A stretch of DNA of 64,000 nt from Candidatus Colinaster equi (GTDB lineage Bacteria > Bacillota > Clostridia > Lachnospirales > Lachnospiraceae), in the NCBI GenBank assembly GCA_018064425.1, contig JAGHVF010000020.1, forward strand, positions 1-64,000. The letters run 5' to 3'. Below the pieces are notes generated by a model, which ran no database searches, was not told the DNA's origin, and saw nothing but the letters and a program-made list of their open reading frames with translations. Position numbers and translations under genes: made by a program. Below, piece by piece: positions 1 through 9,858 of the stretch; the first letter of the stretch is position 1, and every line of letters starts with the position of its first letter.

Positions 1-1856
1 CTATTCATATGATACGTCGGTACTATTTCCTTGATAAGCGGTCTGACATCGTTGCATTCATTGCGGCTCTCTTCTTTGAGAGTCTTAAGCTGTGCAAAGA
101 ATTTCATCTCGTCTATTTCAATCGGCTTACCGATATGAATCATCTTGTTTGCAGTATCCTGCAATCCTTCCTCATCCATAAGAAGCTCTTCATACAACTT
201 CTCACCCGGCCTGAGTCCTGTAAATTCTATCTTGATATCCTCATCTACCTTATATCCGGACAATCTGATAAGGTTCTTGGCAAGATCCAATATTTTTACC
301 GGCTCTCCCATATCCAGAACAAATATCTCTCCGCCTTTTGCATAAGCTCCTGCCTGCAATACAAGAGATACTGCTTCGGGTATTGTCATAAAATACCTGA
401 TAATATCCGGATGAGTTACCGTAACAGGTCCGCCCTGTGCAATCTGCTTTTTGAAAAGCGGAATAACACTTCCGTTACTTCCAAGCACATTACCGAATCG
501 TACTGCAACGAATTCCGTCTCATAATGTCTGTTAAATGTCTGTACAATCATTTCACAGATACGCTTGCTTGCACCCATTATGTTTGTCGGGTTAACAGCT
601 TTATCCGTAGATATCATCACAAATTTGCGCACACCGAAGGCTGCTGCCGCCTGTGCCGTCTTCCAGGTACCGAATACGTTGTTTTTAATGGCTTCATTCG
701 GACTGGTCTCCATAAGCGGTACATGCTTGTGCGCTGCCGCATGATATACAATATCAGGTCTGTATGTTTCGAATATATTATTCATTCGATTGGTATTACG
801 AACAGATGCAATAAGCACCACAAGATTAAGCTCGGGATATTTTCTCAAAAGTTCCTGCTGTATCTCATATGCATTGTTCTCATATATATCCAGAATCAAC
901 AGTTGTTTAGGTTTGTGAGCGGCTATCTGACGACACAACTCACTACCAATAGAGCCACCGCCGCCTGTTACCAATACCACCTTACCGCTGACGTATCCCA
1001 ATATGGAATCAATATCTACCTGTATGGGATCACGTCCGAGCAAATCCTCAACTTCAACATCTCTCAATTTGCTGACGCTGACTTCACCGTTTACCAATTG
1101 ATATATACCCGGCAGTGAACGGAGCTTACATTCCGTCTCCTTACATATCTCGAGTATCTCTCTGATAGTCTGTCTCGATGCAGAAGGAATAGCCACAAAT
1201 ATCTCATCAATACCATGTGTATCCACACATTCCAATATCTTGTCACGTCCGCCTTCTACTTTAATGCCCTGTACATAGCTTCCCCATTTGCTCTTGTCAT
1301 CGTCAATAATACATGCAACCGTCATTGTAGAATAGTTGCTTGTTGCAATCTCTTTAATAATAGAATTACCCGCATCACCTGCGCCTATTATCATAACAGT
1401 CGTAGCATTTTTCTTATTCTGCAGCTTATGCTTCTTACTACGTAAGAATCTATATGAGAATCTACTGGCAAAAATGAGAGTGATTAATATGAATCCATAC
1501 ATAAAATAGTAGCTGTTCGGTACAGGACGCTTCTCAACCTTTACAAGGAAAAGTCCGATACCGTCCACAGCAGTACCGCATATACATGCCACAATCAGAT
1601 TCTGCAGCTCATTCTCACCCGCAAAAGCCCACAGACTGTTATACAGTTTAAATACATAGAACAGAAATATCGTAAGTACCACGTTAAATGGCAGGAATCT
1701 GATAATTGTCTCTAAGAAATAATCCGGTATAGCTTCAAATTCAAATTCATAACGCATCGCTATAGCTAAGAAACTTGCCACCAGCACACTTGCAATATCA
1801 TATATTATTAAGCATGTTCTTCTGTAGAATAATTTGTAATTAACTACCTTTTTCAT
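1..1856 (-). CDS. Membrane-anchored nucleoside-diphosphate-sugar 4,6-dehydratase/epimerase (FlaA1/CapD/PglF type), truncated at left window edge
   Basis: Minus-strand reading from ATG at 1854-1856 (MKKVVNYKLFYRRTCLIIYD...) stays open to base 1 and is absent from the ORF track because it has no stop. Encodes VLVTGGGGSIGSELCRQI, KHVPLMETSPNEAIKNNVFGT, STDKAVNPTNIMGASKR, FGNVLGSNGSVIPLF and GLRPGEKLYEELL. Confidence 0.95.
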   Translation of the reverse strand, partial: MKKVVNYKLFYRRTCLIIYDIASVLVASFLAIAMRYEFEFEAIPDYFLETIIRFLPFNVVLTIFLFYVFKLYNSLWAFAGENELQNLIVACICGTAVDGIGLFLVKVEKRPVPNSYYFMYGFILITLIFASRFSYRFLRSKKHKLQNKKNATTVMIIGAGDAGNSIIKEIATSNYSTMTVACIIDDDKSKWGSYVQGIKVEGGRDKILECVDTHGIDEIFVAIPSASRQTIREILEICKETECKLRSLPGIYQLVNGEVSVSKLRDVEVEDLLGRDPIQVDIDSILGYVSGKVVLVTGGGGSIGSELCRQIAAHKPKQLLILDIYENNAYEIQQELLRKYPELNLVVLIASVRNTNRMNNIFETYRPDIVYHAAAHKHVPLMETSPNEAIKNNVFGTWKTAQAAAAFGVRKFVMISTDKAVNPTNIMGASKRICEMIVQTFNRHYETEFVAVRFGNVLGSNGSVIPLFKKQIAQGGPVTVTHPDIIRYFMTIPEAVSLVLQAGAYAKGGEIFVLDMGEPVKILDLAKNLIRLSGYKVDEDIKIEFTGLRPGEKLYEELLMDEEGLQDTANKMIHIGKPIEIDEMKFFAQLKTLKEESRNECNDVRPLIKEIVPTYHMN

Positions 1857-1868
1857 AATTGCTCCCGT

Positions 1869-3260
1869 TTAATATTCGGTCCAGTCCTCACGGCTGACTA
1901 CCTTAAGGCTGTCCAAATCATAATAATGAATATATATCTTATTTCCGAATGCTTCCGCATCTACATCGGAAATATCATTATCAAAGAAGAACGAATATCT
2001 TGTCTCAAATTCCTTACGTACCATAGGCAAAGTAAGATCAAGATTACCATTAGCTACCTGTTTGTCTACATATTCCTGACGCTCATTAAGCTCTCGCTCT
2101 ATACGCATCAAATCAGCGCCGCCTTCACAATAATCAAAGAACATATAACATGTAAGAACAATAATCGCAGCGTATTTTGCCGTCTGCAGATATACATCAT
2201 CTCTTGGAATGTATGTTATTAACTGCATACATGCAATCAGTAAAAATGTCCATGCGCCGAAATGGGCTCTCTCCATAGGAGTTGCTATTATTATAAGGAC
2301 ATACGATGTAATTATTGCACTTCCTACCAATACCGCAACTTCATTGAATTTCTTAAGCTGTGTTCCCCTAAGTAAAAGATATATTGTCAATAAAACAATA
2401 ATCACAAATACAACACCATACGAATGCTCAACCTGTGCATTAAGCTTTAAGAATCTGGCAAAATAAGCCATTGCTCCGGTATGTGCTTCTTCATCGTTAC
2501 GCAAAATATTACGCAAATCATTACCCGGCGACAATACCATCATTGTGATTCCCATAAGAACACCAATAGCCGACGTATATTGCCAAGGTTTGAATTTTGC
2601 CTTTTTCTCGCCGGCAGTTACGATATTTTCTTCTCTCTTAGCAAGCATAGAGAATCCCACGATAAGTAAAAATATACCTCCTGATGTATTCTCATTACAC
2701 CAGCCGGATATAATACCGTATAATCCCATTCCTACGGCAATCCATACTCTTTTTTTAGATGAAAATGTATCATAATCGGCAGCAAGTAATCTGCGAAACA
2801 GCGTTACAAAGCCAAGCATTATTACCATGCCCCACAAATAATTGCAGGAACCGCTAAGCCACAAAAATGTCTCATCGAATGATACGCCCCAAATCCAGGT
2901 GAAAAGATTAATTAATGCAAACAAAACCACATCATATTTTTTCTTTTCTTTGACATTAACATATACAAGCAACGTAAAAGCTGTATATACGGCACTGTTT
3001 ACCACATTAAATACCCATTTGGGCAATGCCAAAAAGCAACGCATAATAAACTGCAAAACAGTTCTTCCGTTCCACAGCATATAATTCTCATATTCCTCGG
3101 CAATAAGCTGTGCTATCGGCTTCGGTTGTCCCGGTTTATAATACAAATCATCCGACATATACGGAGTCAATATGTTAAATACCAAAAAAGCCACATAAGC
3201 TACCGCTAAGATTATATAGAATATTCTCTTTCTGTTCTTCTCACTTACTTTAATACTCAT
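1869..3260 (-). CDS. Polytopic membrane protein, DUF6056-like (GT-C-like)
   Basis: 463 aa, many hydrophobic segments, N-terminal NILTPYMSDDLYYKP loop typical of this family. Confidence 0.75.
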   Translation of the reverse strand: MSIKVSEKNRKRIFYIILAVAYVAFLVFNILTPYMSDDLYYKPGQPKPIAQLIAEEYENYMLWNGRTVLQFIMRCFLALPKWVFNVVNSAVYTAFTLLVYVNVKEKKKYDVVLFALINLFTWIWGVSFDETFLWLSGSCNYLWGMVIMLGFVTLFRRLLAADYDTFSSKKRVWIAVGMGLYGIISGWCNENTSGGIFLLIVGFSMLAKREENIVTAGEKKAKFKPWQYTSAIGVLMGITMMVLSPGNDLRNILRNDEEAHTGAMAYFARFLKLNAQVEHSYGVVFVIIVLLTIYLLLRGTQLKKFNEVAVLVGSAIITSYVLIIIATPMERAHFGAWTFLLIACMQLITYIPRDDVYLQTAKYAAIIVLTCYMFFDYCEGGADLMRIERELNERQEYVDKQVANGNLDLTLPMVRKEFETRYSFFFDNDISDVDAEAFGNKIYIHYYDLDSLKVVSREDWTEY

Positions 3261-3306
3261 TCCGATTTGTTACCTCTTTTTTACAACATCATATATTGAT
3301 GTAATA

Positions 3307-5277
3307 TTATTCCCATACAGCTTTTCCGAAAGACGCATTTTTCTCATCAATGCACTTCATAATCGTGCCACAGATATCTGTGTCCTTCAAAGGCTTATCA
3401 CATATCTGCAATTCGTTATTTGACTCGCCCGCTCTTTTAACCATGAATATCGGATTACTGTTTTTTGTAAATTCATATCCGTATTCGGAGGCCGCTTCGC
3501 GCTGTGCATCATTAAATCCATGATCTGCCATAATTATGACAGTCGTGTCATCATATGTACCTGCCTGCTTCAATGCATCGAGATAATCAAATGCTATCTT
3601 TAACGTGCCCTTCCACTGTGCCATAGGAGTCGAGTTGTAATCAAGTGTCGCCTCTTCTGTCAGGTAATAAGGTGAATGCGCACCGTAAAGATGATAGAAC
3701 CGGAAAGCACTGTCACCGTTTATACCATCAAGCTTAATACCTGATTGCAGCAATTCATCCTCAAAAGAATAATCAAGTCCCATCACATACACATCCGTAT
3801 CTGCAATAATATTGGTTAACGAATATGCCTCATAATGATAGTGCGGCTTAAAAATGAACGGCATGTCCTTATATCTGATGCAATCAGATAACTGCGAGAC
3901 CGCCTTATCAACATCAAGCTTACACATATAATCCAACGTAAAATTATCTACCACGCCGTCTTTACTTGGTTGCAGATACAATCTGTCGGTTAAGATTCGT
4001 ATATCATATCCGGCATTCTTTATATCTTCCAGAAAATGTGCATTCTCATATGCTTTGCTAATATATTCATCCACGTCACCGTCTATGGCTACATCATTAC
4101 CGGTCATATATAAAGGCAACTGGCCATCGGTATAGTCATATCTTGTTGACATATTGTTGTAATATGTAAAATCCTTAAGCGGGCTAAGATAATCCGACGA
4201 TTCTTTTGTCACTTCATCTATCATCTGTGTATCATATGCATCAAGAAGCAAAACAACCACATCTTTATTGCCTGACAAAGTAAACATATCGTCTTTTACA
4301 AGCGCACGCTCATCCTTACTTGTTACTCCGGTTGTTAATAATACCGTTACAAGAGTTATTACCTGAACAGCTGACAGATATATTGCTGCCATATTCATAA
4401 TATGTCTGCCCTTTTTCAATTTGTATTCAATCAAAAGTAACGTAATCGCAAGCACAACCCATATACAAGCGTTGATTACTATCGTAAACGTACTCCACGA
4501 CTGACCTGCTCCGTTAATTGTACTCATCTTTCCGTTAAGGAACATACCCTGTATAAAACTGAGTACCGAATATACAAAGCATGCTGAAGCAACATAATCA
4601 AACATTCGGCCGCTCACATAAAAAGAAAGTACAGTGACGGACACGGCTGCCATCAAAATTGCAGCCGGAATTATGCAAGTTGCAACCGACATGTATGAAT
4701 ATACAAAATCACCTTTATTATATGCATACAATTCGGTAGGACCTTCTAAAACAAAAAGCAGTATGAACAATAGCATTCTGCTACCGATAGTTTTAACTTT
4801 GGTCTTCCTGTCTGCATTGCCCTCGGCAAACCATTTAATAAAGCACGTCTTATCAGTCGCCAAAATAATCAATCCGATTACTACCGATACAATCCCAATA
4901 ATAACTACCGCAGTCATCTTGGGATAACCGAGCAATACCGTCACAAGTAACATAAGTGACGCAAAACTTCCGATTATGTATCGAACAAACTTTTCCACAA
5001 AACGACGAAGCAGGCAATACGCCACATATGTGACTACAATCAGTATCCCTACTTTGGCATATGCACTTACCCCTTTTTGGTAAAAGGAATAGCTAAGGTA
5101 AGTACTTCCTCCGCTAAGCAAAGTTCTTGCAGCCGTAACCACATAATAAAATGCCGCAAAATATCCTGCCACCGCACCTGCAATATTTGCATTTTTCTTA
5201 AACAAATATTTGTCTGCAACTGCCGCAACACACGCCGTTAATACAATTAATCCATAAACACAATAAAAACTATTCAT
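3307..5277 (-). CDS. Membrane protein with alkaline-phosphatase/sulfatase-superfamily extracellular domain (LtaS/phosphoglycerol-transferase-like)
   Basis: 656 aa; N-terminal TM segments then DVVVLLLDAYD, YGAHSPYYL, VIIMADHGFND. Confidence 0.75.
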   Translation of the reverse strand: MNSFYCVYGLIVLTACVAAVADKYLFKKNANIAGAVAGYFAAFYYVVTAARTLLSGGSTYLSYSFYQKGVSAYAKVGILIVVTYVAYCLLRRFVEKFVRYIIGSFASLMLLVTVLLGYPKMTAVVIIGIVSVVIGLIILATDKTCFIKWFAEGNADRKTKVKTIGSRMLLFILLFVLEGPTELYAYNKGDFVYSYMSVATCIIPAAILMAAVSVTVLSFYVSGRMFDYVASACFVYSVLSFIQGMFLNGKMSTINGAGQSWSTFTIVINACIWVVLAITLLLIEYKLKKGRHIMNMAAIYLSAVQVITLVTVLLTTGVTSKDERALVKDDMFTLSGNKDVVVLLLDAYDTQMIDEVTKESSDYLSPLKDFTYYNNMSTRYDYTDGQLPLYMTGNDVAIDGDVDEYISKAYENAHFLEDIKNAGYDIRILTDRLYLQPSKDGVVDNFTLDYMCKLDVDKAVSQLSDCIRYKDMPFIFKPHYHYEAYSLTNIIADTDVYVMGLDYSFEDELLQSGIKLDGINGDSAFRFYHLYGAHSPYYLTEEATLDYNSTPMAQWKGTLKIAFDYLDALKQAGTYDDTTVIIMADHGFNDAQREAASEYGYEFTKNSNPIFMVKRAGESNNELQICDKPLKDTDICGTIMKCIDEKNASFGKAVWE

Positions 5278-5317
5278 ACGTAATAAGCAAACTATCCCAA
5301 ATTTACATAATCATCAT

Positions 5318-5323
5318 ATTATA
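5318..5323 (-). promoter_or_regulatory. Candidate extended -10 (TGCTATAAT) upstream of 3307..5277
   Basis: Minus-strand TTGTGCTATAATATG about 45 nt upstream of the ATG; no clear -35. Confidence 0.4.
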
Positions 5324-5364
5324 GCACAAAAAAACTTTAGCTGCACATTTTAAGCCAAAAGAAA

Positions 5365-5404
5365 AGTCCTCTGAGCCGACATCTTCATATCTGCTCAGAG
5401 GACT
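5365..5404 (-). terminator. Intrinsic terminator downstream of the GDSL hydrolase gene
   Basis: AGTCCTCTGAGC...GCTCAGAGGACT inverted repeat followed on minus strand by TTTTCTTTT. Confidence 0.75.
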
Positions 5405-5419
5405 GTATTTCCTTATCAA

Positions 5420-6550
5420 TTACTCTGTCTTAATTCTCTGGATAATCTCACTTGCCAGATGTTCTGCAAGTATTCTGTATCCGTCTGTGTTCGGATGTAC
5501 TCCATCCGGTGTGAACTGATGATTAATCTGCTCATCATGTGAATTAAGGAAATTGCTGTTATACAGGTCAATTACAGCAAAATCATAATCAGGTACTATT
5601 TCATTAATGGCTTCGGCAAAAGATACCTGCGCTACCATATTGCCCGGATCTGTAGCGTATACACCATCGTTAAGAATAGTAGACATTGGATTGACATATA
5701 TAAGTTTCACATATCTGTCAGTCATGTTGTCATGGAATTTCCACTTCATTGCAGAGCACATTTCATCAAGATCTCCGCAGAATGTGTCATTCTTCATTCG
5801 CTTATCGTATTCAAGCTCACCGAAATCCCACTTGTTCATGTACAGACAGTCATTGGTTCCGCCAAAGATAATTACAATATCACTGTCTTCCGGAATATCA
5901 TCCCATCTGTCAACCATAGCAAAACTTGATGCACAGCTGCTGACAACCGAACCACCTATTCCAAGATTCACAACTTCTTTACATCCAAGTATCTCCTGCA
6001 AAATCTTCGGATAATTGTAGATTGGCTTTTCTTCGTCGGACAGATTGCTTCCTTCGGTAATACTGTCACCCATTATTGTTATCTTAACATCCGAAAAATC
6101 AATCTTACTATTCTCAATCACCTTACGATCGAATGCATTTACGGACATTGTATAATCATATGATGACTCTTCTGCTTCATTCTCCGCAAGAGTTCCTTCT
6201 ATATCAAGCGGCGGATAATCCATATTCCAATTCAGCTTAGAGGTCTTACCGTCAATAATGAATTCATCCTTTTCATTCTTCTTTTGTTCCTCTTCAGGCT
6301 TACTTGCTTCGGCATCTGCCTGCATCTTCTCATATTTCTCTTCCGCAACAGATTCATAATCAACCGTAGCTGTCTCGACAGGTATTGTTGTCTCTTCCGC
6401 AGTAGCCACAGTCTCAATGCTCTCCGCTATTTCTTCAGTCATTCCTGCAATCACTCTGTCCTTAATCAGTACAGCTGCAACAGTAAGTAAAATACCGAGT
6501 AAAAAACACATCAGCCTTACAACTGCTTCAGGCATTTTCCCTTTCTTCAT
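5420..6550 (-). CDS. Secreted/membrane-anchored SGNH/GDSL hydrolase
   Basis: 376 aa; N-terminal TM, T/E-rich linker, IMGDSITEGSN, FGGTNDC, DGVHPNTDGY. Confidence 0.88.
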   Translation of the reverse strand: MKKGKMPEAVVRLMCFLLGILLTVAAVLIKDRVIAGMTEEIAESIETVATAEETTIPVETATVDYESVAEEKYEKMQADAEASKPEEEQKKNEKDEFIIDGKTSKLNWNMDYPPLDIEGTLAENEAEESSYDYTMSVNAFDRKVIENSKIDFSDVKITIMGDSITEGSNLSDEEKPIYNYPKILQEILGCKEVVNLGIGGSVVSSCASSFAMVDRWDDIPEDSDIVIIFGGTNDCLYMNKWDFGELEYDKRMKNDTFCGDLDEMCSAMKWKFHDNMTDRYVKLIYVNPMSTILNDGVYATDPGNMVAQVSFAEAINEIVPDYDFAVIDLYNSNFLNSHDEQINHQFTPDGVHPNTDGYRILAEHLASEIIQRIKTE

Positions 6551-6670
6551 AACGTCTCCTCCATATCATATATCAAATATTTCCATATACTTTCTGACAT
6601 CACTTTTATGCATAATATCAGTTTCTTAATAAGTATTCCATTATAAAAATATTAAGATTCTCTTAATAAT

Positions 6671-7645
6671 CTATCTTTTTCCCGTAATAACCGCATACAT
6701 CATAGGAAAATATGAGAATATTCTCATAGCCAGCTTCCTCTTTGTACTCCAGGCAAAAGAAGGATCAAGACACTCCTGCAATTTCTTTTTATATTTGCAC
6801 ATCATCTCATCTGTCAGTTGCTTGTTATCACCCGACATATGTTTTACCTGATAATAGCAGGTAAGTAACTTGCACAGATACTTGTAAGAATCCTTTTTAT
6901 ACAAATCCATCAGGCCATTATTCCTAAAATACTCCATCCTTTGCTCTATTGCCCACAAAATGTCGAGTCTTTTATGTGAAAAAGTGCTTCCGGTTATTCC
7001 CGATGCATTGCGATAGTAATAGTAAAGAACCGTATCCAGACTTACCACCTTCTTAGCCTTATGTAAAAGCTTATACGTAGTTGCTTCGTCTTCGTGAATT
7101 CTTCCCTTAGGATATCGCACATCCTTCCACAGCTTTGCACTATACAACTTATTCCAGGCCACTACCGTATTAACATTATTGGCACTGTATATACTTTGCA
7201 ATGCCTCAATCGAAGTCATTACCTCTTCTGCAACAGTTATATTGCCTTCATGCACTATATAATCCGCTTCAACATTCTCAAATCTGCATATAGCAATATC
7301 CGCATCGTTTTTCTGACATGCTTCCAACATACACGATACATATCTGCTGTCTATGGCATCATCCGAATCCACAAAACAAATATACTCACCGCCACAAATA
7401 TCAATTCCTGCATTTCTTGCATCGGATAAGCCGCCGTTTGCTTTATGTATTACTCTGATTCTGTCATCTGTATCCGCATATCTATCGGCAATAGCACCGG
7501 ATTCGTCCGCAGAGCCGTCATCTACAAGTATTATTTCAATATTCTTATATGTCTGATTTAAAATACTTTTAACGCATCTGTCCAAATATTTTTCAACATT
7601 ATATATCGGCACAACAATGCTAACTTTGATATCTTCACTCATCAC
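6671..7645 (-). CDS. Glycosyltransferase family 2
   Basis: 324 aa; KVSIVVPIYNVEKYLDRCVKSILNQTYKNIEIILVDDGS. Confidence 0.93.
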   Translation of the reverse strand: MMSEDIKVSIVVPIYNVEKYLDRCVKSILNQTYKNIEIILVDDGSADESGAIADRYADTDDRIRVIHKANGGLSDARNAGIDICGGEYICFVDSDDAIDSRYVSCMLEACQKNDADIAICRFENVEADYIVHEGNITVAEEVMTSIEALQSIYSANNVNTVVAWNKLYSAKLWKDVRYPKGRIHEDEATTYKLLHKAKKVVSLDTVLYYYYRNASGITGSTFSHKRLDILWAIEQRMEYFRNNGLMDLYKKDSYKYLCKLLTCYYQVKHMSGDNKQLTDEMMCKYKKKLQECLDPSFAWSTKRKLAMRIFSYFPMMYAVITGKR

Positions 7646-8843
7646 ATTTACCGTATATCTTTAATAGTTTCTCTGCATACTCTTTTGCTGTATCAAAATG
7701 AACCGCGTTACAGCCTGCTTCACATTGTGCCAATATCCTATCATCAGTCATAAGTGCCTGCACTGCCGCAGTCAATGCATCCGCATTACCCGGCTCAAAT
7801 AACATGCCGCCCTCGACCAATTCGGGAATACCGCCAATATTACTTCCTATCACCGGTGTTTTGTACATTTGAGATTCCATCACCGAGAAAGGGCAATTCT
7901 CATACCATTCGCTCGGATAAATACTGACACGCGCGTCATTTATTAATCTTCGCATCTTTTCACCGTTGCAAAATCCCATGTTGATAACATTAGGAACTGC
8001 ATTAACCATATCCTCAAGCGGACCGTTTCCCGCAAAGACATATTTAATATTCGGTGTTCTCTTAGCACACTCAAGCAGTGTCTCAATGCCTTTCTCTTTT
8101 GCATATCTTCCAAAATACAATGCATACGGTCCTGTCACTTCATTAACAGAATCATTGCTCTGCGGGATAGCATCCAAAAAATTGTGCATCATAACAAGTT
8201 TATCTTTCAATTGCTCATTAACGCTGAATTTATCAAACAGGAACTGACTTGGTGCAATAATGACATCCACCATTCTATATGTCTTTCTCCATTTATAGTA
8301 ATAGCCTTCAAGCATTCCAAGCAGTGAACGTAACTTTGATCCATGAATACAATTATTCTTTACACAATTAACATATTCACCGCGAATGCAGGCTTCACAT
8401 ATTTCGCCTGTCGGCTTACACATCATATGATTGGGACATATCCATTGATAATCATGTGCGGTAAATACAATCTTCACATTATGCGCATTACGCTTCTGCC
8501 ATGCACGTATCTCATATATAATACTTGGAGTTATTTGAAAATTGATATTATTAAGATGCACTACATCCGGATGCATGCTGTCAAGCACCATACGAATCTT
8601 TCGACGTGCTTCAAAGCTGTATATAATTTTGAAAGGATATGTTATTTTACTTAACTTGCTACCATGAAAATCCATATTGGACGTATATGCATCTACATCA
8701 TTGCCCACAATTCTTCCTTCGTGCTCCATACCGAAGTACTGTACTGTGTGACCCATTTTCTCAAGCTGCTCTCCCAGCTTAAATATATACGTCTCAGAAC
8801 CGCCGTTAGGGTATAAGAATTTGTTAACAATCAAAACCTTCAT
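7635..8843 (-). CDS. Glycosyltransferase family 4
   Basis: 402 aa; NGGSETYIFKLGEQLEKMGH..., FGRYAKEKGIETLL, YPSEWYENCPFSVMES. Confidence 0.92.
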   Translation of the reverse strand: MKVLIVNKFLYPNGGSETYIFKLGEQLEKMGHTVQYFGMEHEGRIVGNDVDAYTSNMDFHGSKLSKITYPFKIIYSFEARRKIRMVLDSMHPDVVHLNNINFQITPSIIYEIRAWQKRNAHNVKIVFTAHDYQWICPNHMMCKPTGEICEACIRGEYVNCVKNNCIHGSKLRSLLGMLEGYYYKWRKTYRMVDVIIAPSQFLFDKFSVNEQLKDKLVMMHNFLDAIPQSNDSVNEVTGPYALYFGRYAKEKGIETLLECAKRTPNIKYVFAGNGPLEDMVNAVPNVINMGFCNGEKMRRLINDARVSIYPSEWYENCPFSVMESQMYKTPVIGSNIGGIPELVEGGMLFEPGNADALTAAVQALMTDDRILAQCEAGCNAVHFDTAKEYAEKLLKIYGKCDE

Positions 8844-8872
8844 CTTTTTCTCTCTTATCCGGGTAATCCAAC

Positions 8873-9856
8873 CTACATCACTATATCTTCTTGACGCAGT
8901 TCTCTTATCATAATTTCATTGTATTTCATCATACATATGCCGTCTTTGTAATCTCCGATGCGCACTTCATTGGTTATTCCGTTTAGATTATTAACCACCT
9001 GCATTGGCATATCTACGCCACACTCGTATGCATGAGGATACCCTCCTCCGAATCTTGGATTGACTTCGGAAAAATAGTATTCGTCGCCTATTTTGAAAAT
9101 ATCAATATCAATCATACCTCTAAATCCGGCACTTTCCACGAATGTCACAATACGATTAAACAATCCGATATCCTTAACCGATACTGATTTGTCCGTCTCA
9201 CCGGCACGCATTTTTATTTTCTTCTTAAGAAATACGGAAGTACACTTGCCGCTTATCATATCGATATACACGTCAGCTCCATATTCGTCACCATCCATAT
9301 ATTCCTGAATCATCAGATCATTATACATATGGAACAGTCCTTCCAACTCCTCGTCACTTGCCACCTTATTGATATGCAGGCTTGCGCTGCCGCACACCGG
9401 CTTAACAAATACGGGATAATCTATTTCGCCCCTATTTTTTGCAGCATAGAATTCATCAACAGACATATACACTTTGGCAGTCGACAGTCCATACTCACGA
9501 AACATCTTTGCCATCTCATATTTGTTAAAACATGTCTCAACAAGCTCATATGGTGAAACAATCGGAGTCGTACCGATTGCGATAAAATCATCCGCTCTGC
9601 TTGCAAGCATACTAAGTTCCGGATCTATCAGGGAAAAAATACCATCAATTTGCTCTTCCTTACATATTTCCAATACTCTGTCCATATATCCCGGCTCATT
9701 AATTCGCGTTACCATGCGAAACTTATCTGCCTCATATACCGCAGGTGCAAGATTACTGCAATCTGTAGCGACAATCGTACCCTGATCGCCTACTGTTTTC
9801 TTAAAATACTGCACAACTTTATCTCTTGTTCCCGCGCTGAGAATTAAGATATTCAT
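8873..9856 (-). CDS. ATP-grasp protein (carbamoyl-phosphate-synthase-like)
   Basis: MNILILSAGTRDKVVQYF..., PVFVKPVCGSAS, EYMDGDEYGADVYID, FSEVNPRFGGGYPHA. Confidence 0.85.
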   Translation of the reverse strand: MNILILSAGTRDKVVQYFKKTVGDQGTIVATDCSNLAPAVYEADKFRMVTRINEPGYMDRVLEICKEEQIDGIFSLIDPELSMLASRADDFIAIGTTPIVSPYELVETCFNKYEMAKMFREYGLSTAKVYMSVDEFYAAKNRGEIDYPVFVKPVCGSASLHINKVASDEELEGLFHMYNDLMIQEYMDGDEYGADVYIDMISGKCTSVFLKKKIKMRAGETDKSVSVKDIGLFNRIVTFVESAGFRGMIDIDIFKIGDEYYFSEVNPRFGGGYPHAYECGVDMPMQVVNNLNGITNEVRIGDYKDGICMMKYNEIMIRELRQEDIVM

Positions 9857-9858
9857 AG

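Noticed and set aside
9-1118. Long plus-strand ORF (369 aa) in the track
   Set aside because: It lies opposite the PglF-like dehydratase, has no recognisable domain and a Cys/His/Tyr/Ile-rich composition typical of antisense shadows; so do most other plus-strand ORFs overlapping minus-strand genes.
5732-6490. Several 60-135 aa ORFs overlapping the GDSL hydrolase
   Set aside because: Shadow ORFs in alternative frames of a clear coding sequence.
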